Shown here: one piece after another, positions 1 to 8,447 of the stretch | How positions within the stretch are numbered: the stretch's first letter is position 1 | Layout: every line of letters starts with the position of its first letter | Assembly: GCA_965226215.1 (NCBI GenBank) | Contig: CBDDCH010000002.1 | Coordinates: 3,844,001 to 3,908,000 of the forward strand | Reading direction: 5' to 3' | DNA from: G963668345 sp965226215 | GTDB lineage: Bacteria; Acidobacteriota; Terriglobia; Bryobacterales; UBA6623 | DNA: 64,000 bases | The notes under the pieces: model-generated | What the model was told of the DNA's origin: nothing | The model's input: only the letters and a program-made list of their open reading frames with translations | Databases searched by the model: none | Program-made: the position numbers and the translations under genes

Positions 1-1
1 G

Positions 2-49
2 GTAGTCAGCGCCGCCTTCCAAGAAATCTTGGGCAAATATCTCGCATAG
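2..49 (+). CDS. possible 3' end of a gene cut by the window edge
   Basis: Frame 2 is open from the first base and reads VVSAAFQEILGKYLA before a TAG stop at 47-49. The composition is protein-like, but only 15 codons are visible, so this may be chance. No product can be named. Bases 50-231 hold no gene that I can support. Confidence 0.22.
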   Translation, partial: VVSAAFQEILGKYLA

Positions 50-231
50 TGCTCCGCGTACGCTAGGCAGGCTATTCCAGTGACTAGTCCAGTAAACGAG
101 ATTCTCCGACTGTTCAGGGTGGCCTTGGAGACTGTCGCAATCTTTAGGCGGACTGCGACAGGTTAGGGACCCGGGCTGCGCGAGAAGCAACTTCAGCCGA
201 GCATCAATTCCAGGCCCGCCCAGGCGTCACG

Positions 232-660
232 CTACTGCAAGGGATGGCGCCAACGCAAACCGGGAAACCGCGCATAATCACGATCGGTGGTGGTCCACTC
301 GCAGCCGGATTCCATCGCCAGCGCGGCCAGGTAGGCATCCGGAACCAGGTTGCCCTTCGCACCAATCGAGAGGCATAGGCGCCGAAAGATTTCCCAATGA
401 CGGGGGCCCGGATTCACTCTCACACAGTGCGGTTGGGAAAGGATCCGCGCCCCAAAAGCCAACGCCTGCGCGATCGGGGTCGGTGGGCGGAATATTTTGG
501 GGTGCGTGACGATGCGAAGAAACCCACTCAAAACGACATCACTGACGCCAAAGGCTTCGTCGCCTCCGACAACCGACGTCCACCACTTGCGGTAATCGCC
601 GTGACCGCCAGAATCCCGGCGGAAGGCGTACACCAAAACGTTGACGTCAACGAGGATCAT
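232..660 (-). CDS. vapC: VapC-family PIN-domain ribonuclease toxin
   Basis: The 142-residue protein has PIN-domain architecture: D5 in the N-terminal VDVNVL motif, D108 in PDAYLAAL and D126 in TTTDRD are the expected Mg2+-binding acids. The usual second acid (Glu, about residue 41) appears to be Asp in SDVVLSGF. PIN toxins of this family cleave tRNA or rRNA and are held inactive by the antitoxin encoded upstream. The start overlaps the vapB stop by four bases (660-657), typical of translationally coupled toxin-antitoxin pairs. Length is normal for the family. The RNA target cannot be told from sequence. Confidence 0.9.
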   Translation of the reverse strand: MILVDVNVLVYAFRRDSGGHGDYRKWWTSVVGGDEAFGVSDVVLSGFLRIVTHPKIFRPPTPIAQALAFGARILSQPHCVRVNPGPRHWEIFRRLCLSIGAKGNLVPDAYLAALAMESGCEWTTTDRDYARFPGLRWRHPLQ

Positions 661-899
661 TCCGTGCCTTCCATCAGGTCTAGTAAGGCGGCCGAGTCGT
701 CAAGGTCAACCCCGGGCTGAAGCCCCTCACCCCCGAATGTTGGCAGCCGTACCGGCCGGCGTTTCGCACGCTGGCTCCGACGCACCAACACCTCTCGTAA
801 GGCGTCTTCAATGACGGCCGTAAGAGTGCGGTCGGTTTCGAGCGCTAGCTTTTTCGCCCCCCGGAGCACGTCGTCGTCGATGCGAATCGTGGTCCTCAT
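657..899 (-). CDS. vapB: VapB-type ribbon-helix-helix antitoxin
   Basis: This 80-residue protein starts MRTTIRIDDDVL, the classic beta strand of a ribbon-helix-helix DNA-binding domain, followed by two helices (about residues 10-42). The C-terminal part (residues 43-80) is basic then acidic and is probably the disordered segment that wraps the VapC active site. It is first in a two-gene operon with vapC. A -10-like TAGAAT (911-906 on the minus strand) lies only six bases from the ATG, so the transcript may be leaderless. Palindromes just upstream probably bind the VapB-VapC complex for autoregulation (inference). Confidence 0.88.
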   Translation of the reverse strand: MRTTIRIDDDVLRGAKKLALETDRTLTAVIEDALREVLVRRSQRAKRRPVRLPTFGGEGLQPGVDLDDSAALLDLMEGTE

Positions 900-934
900 A
901 TCACGATTCTACCATGGTAGACATAAGTATGTCT
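900..934 (-). promoter_or_regulatory. vapBC promoter/operator
   Basis: A 10-bp palindrome TACCATGGTA (910-919) abuts an inverted repeat AGACATA-AG-TATGTCT (919-934), and TAGAAT overlaps the first palindrome six bases before the vapB ATG. Overlap of palindromes with a -10 element directly ahead of an RHH antitoxin gene is the usual arrangement of an autoregulatory operator. Inference only. Confidence 0.5.
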
Positions 935-1565
935 TATTTAAGCATCAATATGTCACAACTGCCCAGTACAATGTCTCGGCCCAGGAAAATCGTAGACCGG
1001 TTGGTTTGACGACTCAGCGCGTAGCGCGGGGCTCGCGGAGACCTCCGGCTTTTTCCGGTTGCGTGGGCAAATGGCACAAGAGGGGGGCACTCTGGTTCGC
1101 GGCCCGAATCGAAACCAATCGTTGGCCGTCCTGCGGACCTCGTCCACAAAGTTCTTCGCTTGCACACCTCAGATGGCCGCGCTACGGGCTGCCTAACGGG
1201 CGCTGCGAGGAGGGTGTCGTTCTTGGCACGAACGCGGCGTTTCCAGGGGGGTCCCCACCCAGCACGGCGCCGCGGCGCTCTCGGTCCGCGGCGCCGTGCC
1301 CTAGAGAATCGCCCAACCAGTACTAAAGTACTAGAGAACTAGGTACTTCTCAACCATTGACTAGGGGCAATCTCTTAGTCTACTATCCAAGCGTAGTGGA
1401 GTCGCCAAATCGGGTGGTCGGTAACGATTGAGTGGCGATCTAGCGAAGAGAAGTACCAAGAATCTCGATGCCGCGTCCATGGGTGTTGGCGGATTCGATG
1501 TGGGTGTTGCTCGACGCCCCGCCAATGCTGGATTTCAAAACGCGTCGCGACAAGCCCACCAAGCA
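935..1565. other. gene-free stretch
   Basis: Open frames here lack recognisable protein character and overlap one another on both strands. The stretch holds the strong hairpin at 1262-1299 and an 18-bp word (CTCAGATGGCCGCGCTAC, 1168-1185) that recurs at 13282-13299. I see no RNA gene. Confidence 0.5.
1262..1299. repeat. perfect GC-rich stem-loop
   Basis: GCACGGCGCCGCGG (1262-1275) pairs perfectly with 1286-1299 around a 10-base loop, a 14-bp stem. No T-run follows on either strand, so it is not a classical intrinsic terminator. It lies between genes and resembles the other palindromic repeats of this window, though no second copy was seen. Confidence 0.6.
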
Positions 1566-2207
1566 ATGACATACCGTTCCGTAGTCAGCGCCTTCGTTCT
1601 TTGTGTTCTTCTCGAGATCACTACTCCTGGGCAGTTCGTCATCTTTATCTCACCTCGTGCCGGTCTCGTCTCTCATACTGAGGGTCACGTGATGCTAGGG
1701 GACGCGACCGAAGGAATAGAGTTGGCGCACGTCAGCGAAGGCGGTCGATTAATGACCAGGGAAGGGCGAGCGGAAATCGTGTTGAGCCCGTACGGGGTAC
1801 TTCGCCTCGACGAACACACCGAGGTCGAGCTGGTGTCCAATGACATCACCGATGCCCGGGTTCGGTTGATTTCCGGTTCGATAATCTTTGATCTGGCTAA
1901 AGGCTCTGGGACGCACTCCGTTACCCTGCTGTGTGAGAACGCGAGAATCCAACTCATAGGGCACGGGCTTTACAGAGCTGATGCGGCCGACGGAACTGCC
2001 GCTGCGCTTCGAGTCTTTCAAGGCAGAACCTGGGTCTCTCTCAATGGGACGGAACAGGAAGTCGGATCTAACCATTCCATTCGTCTAATCGCTGGGTTAC
2101 CGGCAGTGAAACTCGGCGGATCTCGAGACGATAGGTTCGAGACATGGAATCGTGACCGGGCTAGGATGATTCGCAAGGTGAGAAGGTACGCAAAGAAGTT
2201 ACAATAG
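1566..2207 (+). CDS. FecR-domain secreted/anchored protein
   Basis: The ORF is open from 1428, but the ATG at 1566 is the better start because it opens directly on a hydrophobic signal or anchor (MTYRSVVSAFVLCVLL). The following ~190 residues show a FecR-like pattern: a stretch around LRLDEHTEVELV, then RLISGSIIFDL, then ARIQLIGHGLYRADA. FecR domains occur in anti-sigma regulators and in exported proteins of unknown role; no N-terminal DUF4880 anti-sigma region and no sigma factor neighbour are seen, so a sensor function is unproven. The C-terminus is basic (KVRRYAKKLQ). It stands alone between two repeat-rich gaps. Confidence 0.6.
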   Translation: MTYRSVVSAFVLCVLLEITTPGQFVIFISPRAGLVSHTEGHVMLGDATEGIELAHVSEGGRLMTREGRAEIVLSPYGVLRLDEHTEVELVSNDITDARVRLISGSIIFDLAKGSGTHSVTLLCENARIQLIGHGLYRADAADGTAAALRVFQGRTWVSLNGTEQEVGSNHSIRLIAGLPAVKLGGSRDDRFETWNRDRARMIRKVRRYAKKLQ

Positions 2208-3045
2208 CCCACGCGGAGAGACGCTGATCTTCCCTTTGAGGGTTCACTCTCAATCACCCGAATCACGCCGAAACGTCACGGCAACTGCCCATAAACTGCC
2301 TACAACTCCATGTGACAGCGGTGCGGCCGGCACCCCGGACAAGCCATCTCCGCCACCCTGCGGCAATGCGAAACGCAGGACGGCCGGCAGTTGATGTTTC
2401 CGTTCGCGGACATTGAGGAGGGAGGGCCGGCGCATCTCGGGTTTTACCGCCGTCCCAGCTTGTAGGATCGCGGCGGGCCCACAGACGCTGGATTCCCGCA
2501 CACGGCACGCGCCCGCCAGATCCGCGGGCCGTTTGATCAAATCCGCGCCTTGGCGACGAGCGAGACCGCGAAGCGCTGTAGGATAGTAGCCCCAGCTGGA
2601 GCTGTCGGGCGGAACCCTGGGCGGGAACCAACACACGGACAAGCCCCGGTAGGGGCGAAGGAAAACTGTAGAACCCGTGCCGTGATCAGGATTTTGCTGC
2701 GCCCTTCAGGGCTTGTTCACTTGTGCATACCGAAACGGTTTCGCCTAGCTACTTTCCGGCGCAAAATACGCGTAGCACTCGGGGCGGGGGCTGTTTCCAA
2801 TTTCGCGTCTTCAAAGAATCAACAACTTACGGGCGCGTTCGGACGCGAAATTGGGTGACTGTACCCAGCCACCACGCAGTTTCTCCTTTTTGCGGCGGAA
2901 AGTAGCTAGCGGCTCCACCGTGGGCTATTATCCTACTCCCCCTGCGGGGGCTGAAGCGCGTCCAAACCCCCTTTCAGGATCATCTTGCATGGGACAACTC
3001 TCGAAGGCCGCTGGAGGGGAGGCCTGTGGTACAATTCCTCGCCCG
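2208..3045. other. gene-poor, repeat-rich gap
   Basis: Overlapping open frames on both strands have no credible protein features. A 49-codon stretch ending at a stop near 2464 (reads ...CETQDGRQLMFPFADIEE...) has protein-like composition, but a stop lies just upstream and there is no start, so it may be a gene remnant. The rest is taken by the inverted repeat described at 2578-2936. Confidence 0.5.
2578..2936. repeat. large nested inverted repeat built from two dispersed motifs
   Basis: Outer arms: GTAGGATAGTAGCCC (from 2578) against the reverse complement of 2922-2936 (14 of 15 match). Inner arms: 2745-2766 (starting CTAGCTACTTTCCG) against the reverse complement of 2888-2909 (21 of 22 match). 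The inner arm recurs as a single copy at 40456-40477. The arrangement suggests two oppositely oriented copies of one ~180-bp repeat. Confidence 0.65.
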
Positions 3046-3351
3046 ATGAGCGTAACAGCCGATCAGGAGCGAGGCTACTACGATCAGGCCTACGCCCGTC
3101 ACCTCGAAGCCGGCGAAGGCGTCATCTTCAACGAGGGCGACGTCGAGCGGCTCCGGCAGCGCATGCGCAAGGTCGAAGTTACGCCTTTGAACTTGTTGGC
3201 CATGGCCAAGCGTCTTTTCCGCGGCCGTTTCCAACGCCCTGCGGTCCGGGCAATCCTGGCGGGCCTTGAAGACACGGACCGGGTACTGCTGGCGGCGCTA
3301 CCGGGGCTGCACCGCTATTGCGGCGAAGCGGTTGTTGTCGCCGAAAAATGA
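3046..3351 (+). CDS. small hypothetical protein
   Basis: The open frame runs from 2851, but the ATG at 3046 is preferred: the residues before it derive from the repeat region, and a TACAAT box lies ten bases ahead. The 101-residue product is helical and charged (GVIFNEGDVERLRQRMRKVEV in parts) with no motif I recognise, no signal peptide and no membrane segment. It is convergent with the methyltransferase at 3469-4164. It could be a conserved acidobacterial protein of unknown function or a chance frame; the balanced composition favours a gene. Confidence 0.45.
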   Translation: MSVTADQERGYYDQAYARHLEAGEGVIFNEGDVERLRQRMRKVEVTPLNLLAMAKRLFRGRFQRPAVRAILAGLEDTDRVLLAALPGLHRYCGEAVVVAEK

Positions 3352-3468
3352 TAATACGGATCGCCGCGCCACGTACCAAAGCCCTTCCGTAGTGGCTATA
3401 AGCCAAGTCTACGCATAGGGCTCTCCCGGGTTCTTCGCGGGTGACCAACGCGTACACGGAGGCGCTGT

Positions 3469-4164
3469 CTAGGAGGACTCGGGCTTTCTTGCCCAAACAA
3501 AGCAGTGGTTTCCCATTTGATTGGCGACGTCTTTACGAAAGAGGAACCAATCGAGGTAGCGCAATGGGAACAACAGCCAGGCCACCATCACGTAAGCAAT
3601 TCTCTTCGTTGTTTGGCCTTTGAACCAGAGCTTTACGTACTCGCGGCAGAAAACCAATAGTGTTGCGGTCGGTCCGGTTCGCCAACCGCAACGGACTACC
3701 TCTAGCGGTTCTACTAGTTTCTTCAGACCGTCGAGGCTGAAGCGGTAGTAGTCCTTCGGGTACTCGTGAAAAGGATGGCAAAAGGGAACCACCACGTGAA
3801 CGAATCCACCGGGTTTGAGGCAGCGACGGATCTCCGCGAGGATCGCGGTCGGCCTCGGTGTATGTTCCAGAACGGCGTCACACTCCACGCGTTGGAACAG
3901 CTCGTCTTGAAAAGGAAGCTGCTCGGCGTTGCACACGACAGTCACCCCAGCGAGGGGATAGAGATCTACGTTAACGTAGCCATTCACTCGAGACCCGGCG
4001 CCACCGATGTAGAGATTCCACCTCCCCAAAGGGGGCTGAAATCGCTGCTCATCGGGATTCACGTATAGCTCCAGAGACGGACGTAGGACCCTGTGCCACC
4101 AGAGGGAACGCTTCCTAGCAAGTTCCTCAACCGGATTGGGCAACGCATTGTCCTCGAGTCCCAT
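3469..4164 (-). CDS. class I SAM-dependent methyltransferase
   Basis: The 231-residue protein carries a Rossmann-type methyltransferase core: YIGGAGSRVNGYVNVD (motif I region, about residues 52-67), the NAEQLPF segment and VECDAVLEHTPRP, where DAVLEH is the motif common to Methyltransf_11 proteins, then LKPGGFVHVVVPF. The C-terminal third has a hydrophobic stretch (VAWLLFPLRYLDWFLF), so it may sit at the membrane. Such proteins often modify lipids, quinones or glycans. The next minus-strand genes, a thioesterase and a glycosyltransferase, fit envelope metabolism, but the substrate is unknown. Confidence 0.8.
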   Translation of the reverse strand: MGLEDNALPNPVEELARKRSLWWHRVLRPSLELYVNPDEQRFQPPLGRWNLYIGGAGSRVNGYVNVDLYPLAGVTVVCNAEQLPFQDELFQRVECDAVLEHTPRPTAILAEIRRCLKPGGFVHVVVPFCHPFHEYPKDYYRFSLDGLKKLVEPLEVVRCGWRTGPTATLLVFCREYVKLWFKGQTTKRIAYVMVAWLLFPLRYLDWFLFRKDVANQMGNHCFVWARKPESS

Positions 4165-4276
4165 GTCGGCTGCGATCGGGTTGATCAGGCCCCTTCCAAT
4201 CCGCGCACACTCTATCGGAAGGCTTACGAATGTCCCAGCGTTCAGGAAGGGGTGGGGGAGACCAAAACCCCTCGCC

Positions 4277-4711
4277 TCAGATTGTCTCCTTCTCCCTTTC
4301 GTGTACTTCCAGCACTTGTCTCAGCCGTTCGGGAACCGGCACCGATTTCATTTCCCCATTGCGGTCCTTTTGAACACAGACGACTGTCAGGCGGCCGTCG
4401 GCCACATCGTCTTCACCGCGCGTAAAAGAGAATCGGTAAGCGATCGACGTACGTCCGATCTTGGCAACCAAGAGGTGGACATCCAGCTCGTCGCCGAACG
4501 CTACGGTCTTGATGAAGTCACAACTTGCTGACACCCGTGGACAGAGCACCGTGTCAAACGGCGGGTCTTTGAGTTTTTGAATGCCGAGGGACCGGAAGAA
4601 CTCGGTTTCCGCCTCTTCCATGTAGCGGAAGTAGTTCGTGAAGTGGATGATCCCGGCCGCGTCGGTGTCCTGCCAGTGGACGAGTCGGCGGTAGTGGAAT
4701 TCGTGTGCCAT
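4277..4711 (-). CDS. hotdog-fold acyl-CoA thioesterase (YbgC/4-HBT type)
   Basis: The 144-residue hotdog protein contains WQDTDAAGIIHFTNYFRYMEEAE near the N-terminus; D-x-D-A-A-G-I with the following helix is the active-site signature of the 4-hydroxybenzoyl-CoA thioesterase/YbgC family, the second Asp being catalytic. These enzymes hydrolyse acyl-CoA or acyl-ACP thioesters in the cytoplasm. The gene lies 12 bp downstream of the GT4 gene, so the two are probably cotranscribed. The natural acyl substrate cannot be inferred. Confidence 0.88.
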   Translation of the reverse strand: MAHEFHYRRLVHWQDTDAAGIIHFTNYFRYMEEAETEFFRSLGIQKLKDPPFDTVLCPRVSASCDFIKTVAFGDELDVHLLVAKIGRTSIAYRFSFTRGEDDVADGRLTVVCVQKDRNGEMKSVPVPERLRQVLEVHEREKETI

Positions 4712-4723
4712 GAATCTCTGAAT

Positions 4724-6007
4724 CTATAGGGTCTCGTACACAGCCAGCGTCTCCTCGGCCACGCGGCGGCTGTGGAACCGCTGGTAGACAGCTTGGCGGC
4801 CGCGCTGCCCCATCCGTCGACCCTCGGCTCGGTTGTCGATCAGCCGCTCGAGCGAGCTGGCGAGGTCCTCGACGTTCCCCGGCTCAAACAGCAGCCCGCC
4901 GCCGGTTCTTTCAATCAGTTCAGGGAAAACTCCCAGCCGCGGCTGAACCACGGGAACCCCACTGGCCAGCGCTTCGAGGACGTAGAGACCTTTCGGGGCG
5001 CGATAAGTCACCGGCACGGATAGGGCGTCTAGGCCGCTCAGGAAGCGGAGCTTCTGTTCCCGTCCGACGGAACCCAGGTATTCGAAGTCGCCCTCCAAGC
5101 CCCATTCCCTAACTTGTTGCCGAATGCGCTCGAGGTAGCCTCGATGCTCGGGGCCGAGCCATCCGGCGACGCGCAAACGCAGACGCGGGCTCGACGAGCC
5201 TCGCTTCTGAGCAAGCCGCCGCAACGCCTCAGCCAACAGATGCAAGCCTTTTTCGAGACAGATACGCGCCAGGTAGCCGACGACGAACTCGCCCGGGTCG
5301 GCGTCTGGTTTGGATGGGAAGCCCTCCAGGCTAATCCCCGGCATCACAACGTGGATCACGTCCGCGGAAATACCAAGATGGGGGGCCATGGCTTCAGCAT
5401 GGTCTCGACACGGTGCGATAAATGCGTCCACGGACCCGGCCATATGGCGCACCAGGTCAAAAGCGCGTTCTTTATGTGGCGCTGGGAGGTTCGAGAGGAA
5501 AAAGTCCTCCCCCTGGAGCGAACAGCACACCGGGATGCCCAACTGCCGTTTAACGGCCGGTGCAATGCCGGCCAGAAGTGCGTTCGTCAGGTGCACGACT
5601 TCGGGTCGGCTCTGGCGTAACCACGCAATCAACTTAGCGAGTTCCTTTTTTTGACGTCCCTCGCTACCCTCGACGACGGAAACCGTCAACGACCCGAGGT
5701 CCCGCGGCGTCGTCTTGACAGCGAACCGAGCGGCGAGGCGCAATAGCGGGCGCTGGTCGAGCAAGCGGTCAAGAAAACCCGGCGTTCGCCGAAAGAAAGA
5801 ATACTTTTGCTGAAGGTAAACGTTGATGCCGCCGTAAAATACCCGGTCGAGGCTGACGTCCTCTTCGTCGGTCCGGATGGGCGTATAGATAGGAATGAGC
5901 TGGACGTCGTGGCCGAGTTCGAGCAGCGCGGCAGCTAGGGCGTTGTCCCGCAGGCAGTTGCCACAGATCATCCCCCCGGCTCCCGCCGTGATGTAGGCGA
6001 TCTTCAT
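4724..6007 (-). CDS. GT4-family glycosyltransferase
   Basis: This 427-residue GT-B glycosyltransferase starts MKIAYITAGAGGMICGN, with the Gly-rich acceptor-side loop. The donor-binding C-terminal half contains VVGYLARICLEKGLHLLAEA and APKGLYVLEALASGVPVV, where the Glu of LEALASG corresponds to the conserved EX7E region. Family members transfer nucleotide-activated sugars to glycans or lipids at the inner membrane face. It heads a likely two-gene unit with the thioesterase. Donor and acceptor are unknown. Confidence 0.88.
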   Translation of the reverse strand: MKIAYITAGAGGMICGNCLRDNALAAALLELGHDVQLIPIYTPIRTDEEDVSLDRVFYGGINVYLQQKYSFFRRTPGFLDRLLDQRPLLRLAARFAVKTTPRDLGSLTVSVVEGSEGRQKKELAKLIAWLRQSRPEVVHLTNALLAGIAPAVKRQLGIPVCCSLQGEDFFLSNLPAPHKERAFDLVRHMAGSVDAFIAPCRDHAEAMAPHLGISADVIHVVMPGISLEGFPSKPDADPGEFVVGYLARICLEKGLHLLAEALRRLAQKRGSSSPRLRLRVAGWLGPEHRGYLERIRQQVREWGLEGDFEYLGSVGREQKLRFLSGLDALSVPVTYRAPKGLYVLEALASGVPVVQPRLGVFPELIERTGGGLLFEPGNVEDLASSLERLIDNRAEGRRMGQRGRQAVYQRFHSRRVAEETLAVYETL

Positions 6008-6123
6008 GAAAGGTTACGGCTGTTGCAATTGTTCCGGTCAGTCGCCTTTCTCACCGTTTGCCGGCCGAAGTGCCCGGCGGGAAAGTGGACTAGCAGCCCG
6101 TAGCAAAAGTTATGCAGGAACGG

Positions 6124-6358
6124 AAAATGGGGACTGCCACCAATTCGCTTCCCGCCACAACCCAAGATACAAAGCACTTAGCTTGAAGCGAATTGGCTGG
6201 CTGGAAGGTGTGAAAAAATCGGGACTGCCACAAGCGGCGCTCTCCTAAGCTTCTTGGATTCACCGATCTTCACCCGCCGCGGCTGGCTGTCCCACCATTT
6301 TTTCACACCTTCCAGTACCCGATTTTTCGCGACCTTCACTGCTACCACGGGCTGCTAG
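6124..6358. repeat. interrupted copy of a 123-bp dispersed repeat
   Basis: Bases 6124-6203 and 6316-6358 match the uninterrupted copy at 35384-35506 end to end; the length difference is exactly the 112-bp insert at 6204-6315. The right end (ACCACGGGCTGCTAG) supplies the stop codon of the symporter gene, whose stop occupies 6355-6357. The left part lies in the gap after the GT4 start. Confidence 0.75.
6204..6315. mobile_element. MITE-like 112-bp insertion inside a repeat
   Basis: Perfect inverted ends GGAAGGTGTGAAAAAAT (6203-6219) and its complement (6297-6313), extending to 19 bp with flanking CT/AG, bound an insert absent from the sister repeat at 35384-35506. There is no coding capacity. 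The insert itself contains degenerate GGGACTGCCAC and GGCTGGCTG words of the host repeat, so it may be a related family member inserted into another. No clear target-site duplication. Confidence 0.6.
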
Positions 6359-7920
6359 TCGCCGGCCACAGGCGCGGCGGCGGCAACCGCCGCTCCGCCC
6401 AGCTGCCTGCGCGGGAAATACTTGTTCAGTGTCTTCTCCGATGGAGGCGCGGTAAACAAAGATACGCCGACCAGCGTCAAGAGTGAACAGGCGAAGATCG
6501 TTGCCGCCGGCATCATACCCAGAAACAGATACCCGCGGTCGCCCCCGTAGTCGCCCGCCTGAAACAGCAGCAGCCAGGCGGCGGCCGTGACCACAACGGA
6601 TGCAATGGCCCCTGCCCTCGTAACTCGACGCCAATAGATGGAAGCGAAGACCAACGGGAAAAGGCTCGCAAAGCCGCTGAAGCACCAAATGCCCAGCGTG
6701 AAGACGTGTCGAGGTTGAGCCAAAGAAAGCAGGTAAGTAACCGCGACAACGCCGACAATAAAGCAACGCGCCAATCGGACGCGGTCGCGGTCGTCAAAGC
6801 GAGCTTCCCCGAAATAGTGGGTCACGATATCGTTGGTGAACATCGTACCGAGGCAGAAAAACTGCGAATCGAGGGAAGACATGATGGCCGCCAGAATGCC
6901 CGCGCCCAGAAGGCCCGCCAGCAATGGGCCGGTAAGCTTTTGCACCATGATGGCCAGTTCCGTGTTAGGAGGCACGCCGCTCGGAACTACCGGCGAGCCG
7001 TCGGGCATGACCGCCGCCGTCGCCCATACGCCGATCAGGATGCAGGGCACCCACACGACCATGATGAATATCGGATGCGCCACCACCGTCAGCCGAAACG
7101 TTTTCGCCGAGCGAGCCGTGAGCCAGTGCTGAAACAGATGCGGAAACATGCCCACGGAAAAGGGGATGAAGAAATAAGTGAGGAACTGCAACTGGCTGAT
7201 CTCCTCACCGCGGATCAGTCTCTCGGGATGCGCTTCGAGCACTCTTTCGCTGGCCGCCACTACGCCGCCGAGCTTCGAGGAAATCACCACGAACGCAATC
7301 AGCCCGGTGACCATAAAAACGCAGGTCTGAAAGGTGTTCGCCCAGGCGGCGCCCCGCAGCCCGCCAAAGAAGACGTAGAGTAAGACCACCGCGCAAATAA
7401 AGAGTCCGCTGAGCCACGGGGGAACGCCCCCTTGCGTTGCCGCAAACATCTCTGGAAACGCCCCACGAGTCAGCGAGCGCACGACGCCTCCAGCCCCGAG
7501 AAGACCCATCAGCAGATAGGGAATCACCAGTCCTACCAAGATGGGGAACAACAGCAGACCCAAAGTGTCGCTTTCAAAACGATCTCTAAAGTATTGAATT
7601 TGGGTTATGTAGCCATACCTCTTCCCTATCGCCCACAGCCGGATTCCAACCAGAAAAAAGATTGCGGCGTGAATCAACCCGGACCATGAAGCCATCATGC
7701 CGTAGACGCCGATGCCGGCTCGGAACGCTTCTCCGGTGCTGCCTACCAGCGCGAAGGCGGTCATGGTCGTCCCGAATACGGACATCAGCAGCAGCACGGG
7801 ACCGATCGAATGGCTGGCCAGAAAATAGTCCCGGGCCGTACCGCGGAAGAAACGATGGCTGAGCAAACCGAGCCCCAGCAAGAGCAGCAGATAGGCGGAC
7901 ATGACGACGAGCTGGGTCAT
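6355..7920 (-). CDS. sodium:solute symporter (SSS family)
   Basis: The frame is open to 8001, but the ATG at 7920 (MTQLVVMSAYLLLLLGLG) is the likely start since it overlaps the DUF3311 stop by four bases. The 521-residue product is highly hydrophobic with about 12-13 membrane spans and the SSS features FLASHSIGPVLLLMSVFGTTMTAF near the first helices and WVPCILIGVW further on. SSS proteins couple Na+ to uptake of sugars, amino acids or organic acids; the adjacent DUF3311 protein is a recurrent partner of this subfamily (pantothenate/organic-acid-like). The substrate is unknown. The stop codon falls in a dispersed repeat. Confidence 0.9.
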   Translation of the reverse strand: MTQLVVMSAYLLLLLGLGLLSHRFFRGTARDYFLASHSIGPVLLLMSVFGTTMTAFALVGSTGEAFRAGIGVYGMMASWSGLIHAAIFFLVGIRLWAIGKRYGYITQIQYFRDRFESDTLGLLLFPILVGLVIPYLLMGLLGAGGVVRSLTRGAFPEMFAATQGGVPPWLSGLFICAVVLLYVFFGGLRGAAWANTFQTCVFMVTGLIAFVVISSKLGGVVAASERVLEAHPERLIRGEEISQLQFLTYFFIPFSVGMFPHLFQHWLTARSAKTFRLTVVAHPIFIMVVWVPCILIGVWATAAVMPDGSPVVPSGVPPNTELAIMVQKLTGPLLAGLLGAGILAAIMSSLDSQFFCLGTMFTNDIVTHYFGEARFDDRDRVRLARCFIVGVVAVTYLLSLAQPRHVFTLGIWCFSGFASLFPLVFASIYWRRVTRAGAIASVVVTAAAWLLLFQAGDYGGDRGYLFLGMMPAATIFACSLLTLVGVSLFTAPPSEKTLNKYFPRRQLGGAAVAAAAPVAGD

Positions 7921-8150
7921 TCGCCGGTTGTCTCCTCTGGTGCTTGTTCGGCAAAGGCTTCGGCGTCCGACGGCCAAGCGAAGACGAGGGCCAGGTACCA
8001 AAGCAGGGCGGCGACAAGCGAGTACAGGGCGTGGTAGGCCAGCCCGACCGGCAGGAAGCCGAATAACAGAGTGCTGTCGTCCCAGAACCAGAAGTCCTGG
8101 TGGAGTACGGCCAACAGGAGGATCGCTAGGTAGACGGCTTTTTTCTTCAT
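7917..8150 (-). CDS. DUF3311 small membrane protein
   Basis: This 77-residue protein has two hydrophobic helices (about residues 5-18 and 28-58) with the family pattern FLPVGLAYHALYSLVAALLW. DUF3311 proteins are found directly upstream of SSS symporters and are presumed accessory subunits, as small partners are for other sodium symporters. Its stop overlaps the symporter start (ATGA at 7920-7917), indicating translational coupling. Biochemical role is not established. The ~300 bp upstream (8151-8447) shows no gene. Confidence 0.85.
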   Translation of the reverse strand: MKKKAVYLAILLLAVLHQDFWFWDDSTLLFGFLPVGLAYHALYSLVAALLWYLALVFAWPSDAEAFAEQAPEETTGE

Positions 8151-8447
8151 GGATTTGCCCGCGCCAGATCGTTCGAAGCCATCAAATCGGTTGCACCGTA
8201 GACGGGCACGACGGCCTCATCGCCCGAGCCGACAAAGGCCCCCCACAGCCCGACTCTAAAGGGTACCAGGACAGAGTGATCGTTTCACAGACCCACCGCG
8301 ATCGCCAAAGCGGCCAAACCACCGCGGGCCCAACAGCAAGAAGCTGGCTTACAACGGCAAACCCTGGTCTTCAAACACGGCCACTGCGATCAGGGCTTTG
8401 ACAACATGCTCATTCAACTTGCCCGGCACTGCCCCACCGAGGCTATT

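Noticed and set aside
811..1326. 171-codon plus-strand frame
   Set aside because: Runs antisense over vapB and through a GC-rich gap with low-complexity Arg/Ser/Pro text; no ribosome binding site.
2250..2642. Two minus-strand frames of 123-130 codons
   Set aside because: Overlap each other in different frames, biased composition, no start context, lie within a repeat-rich gap.
6706..7383. Antisense frames across the symporter gene
   Set aside because: Shadow frames of a highly hydrophobic gene on the other strand.
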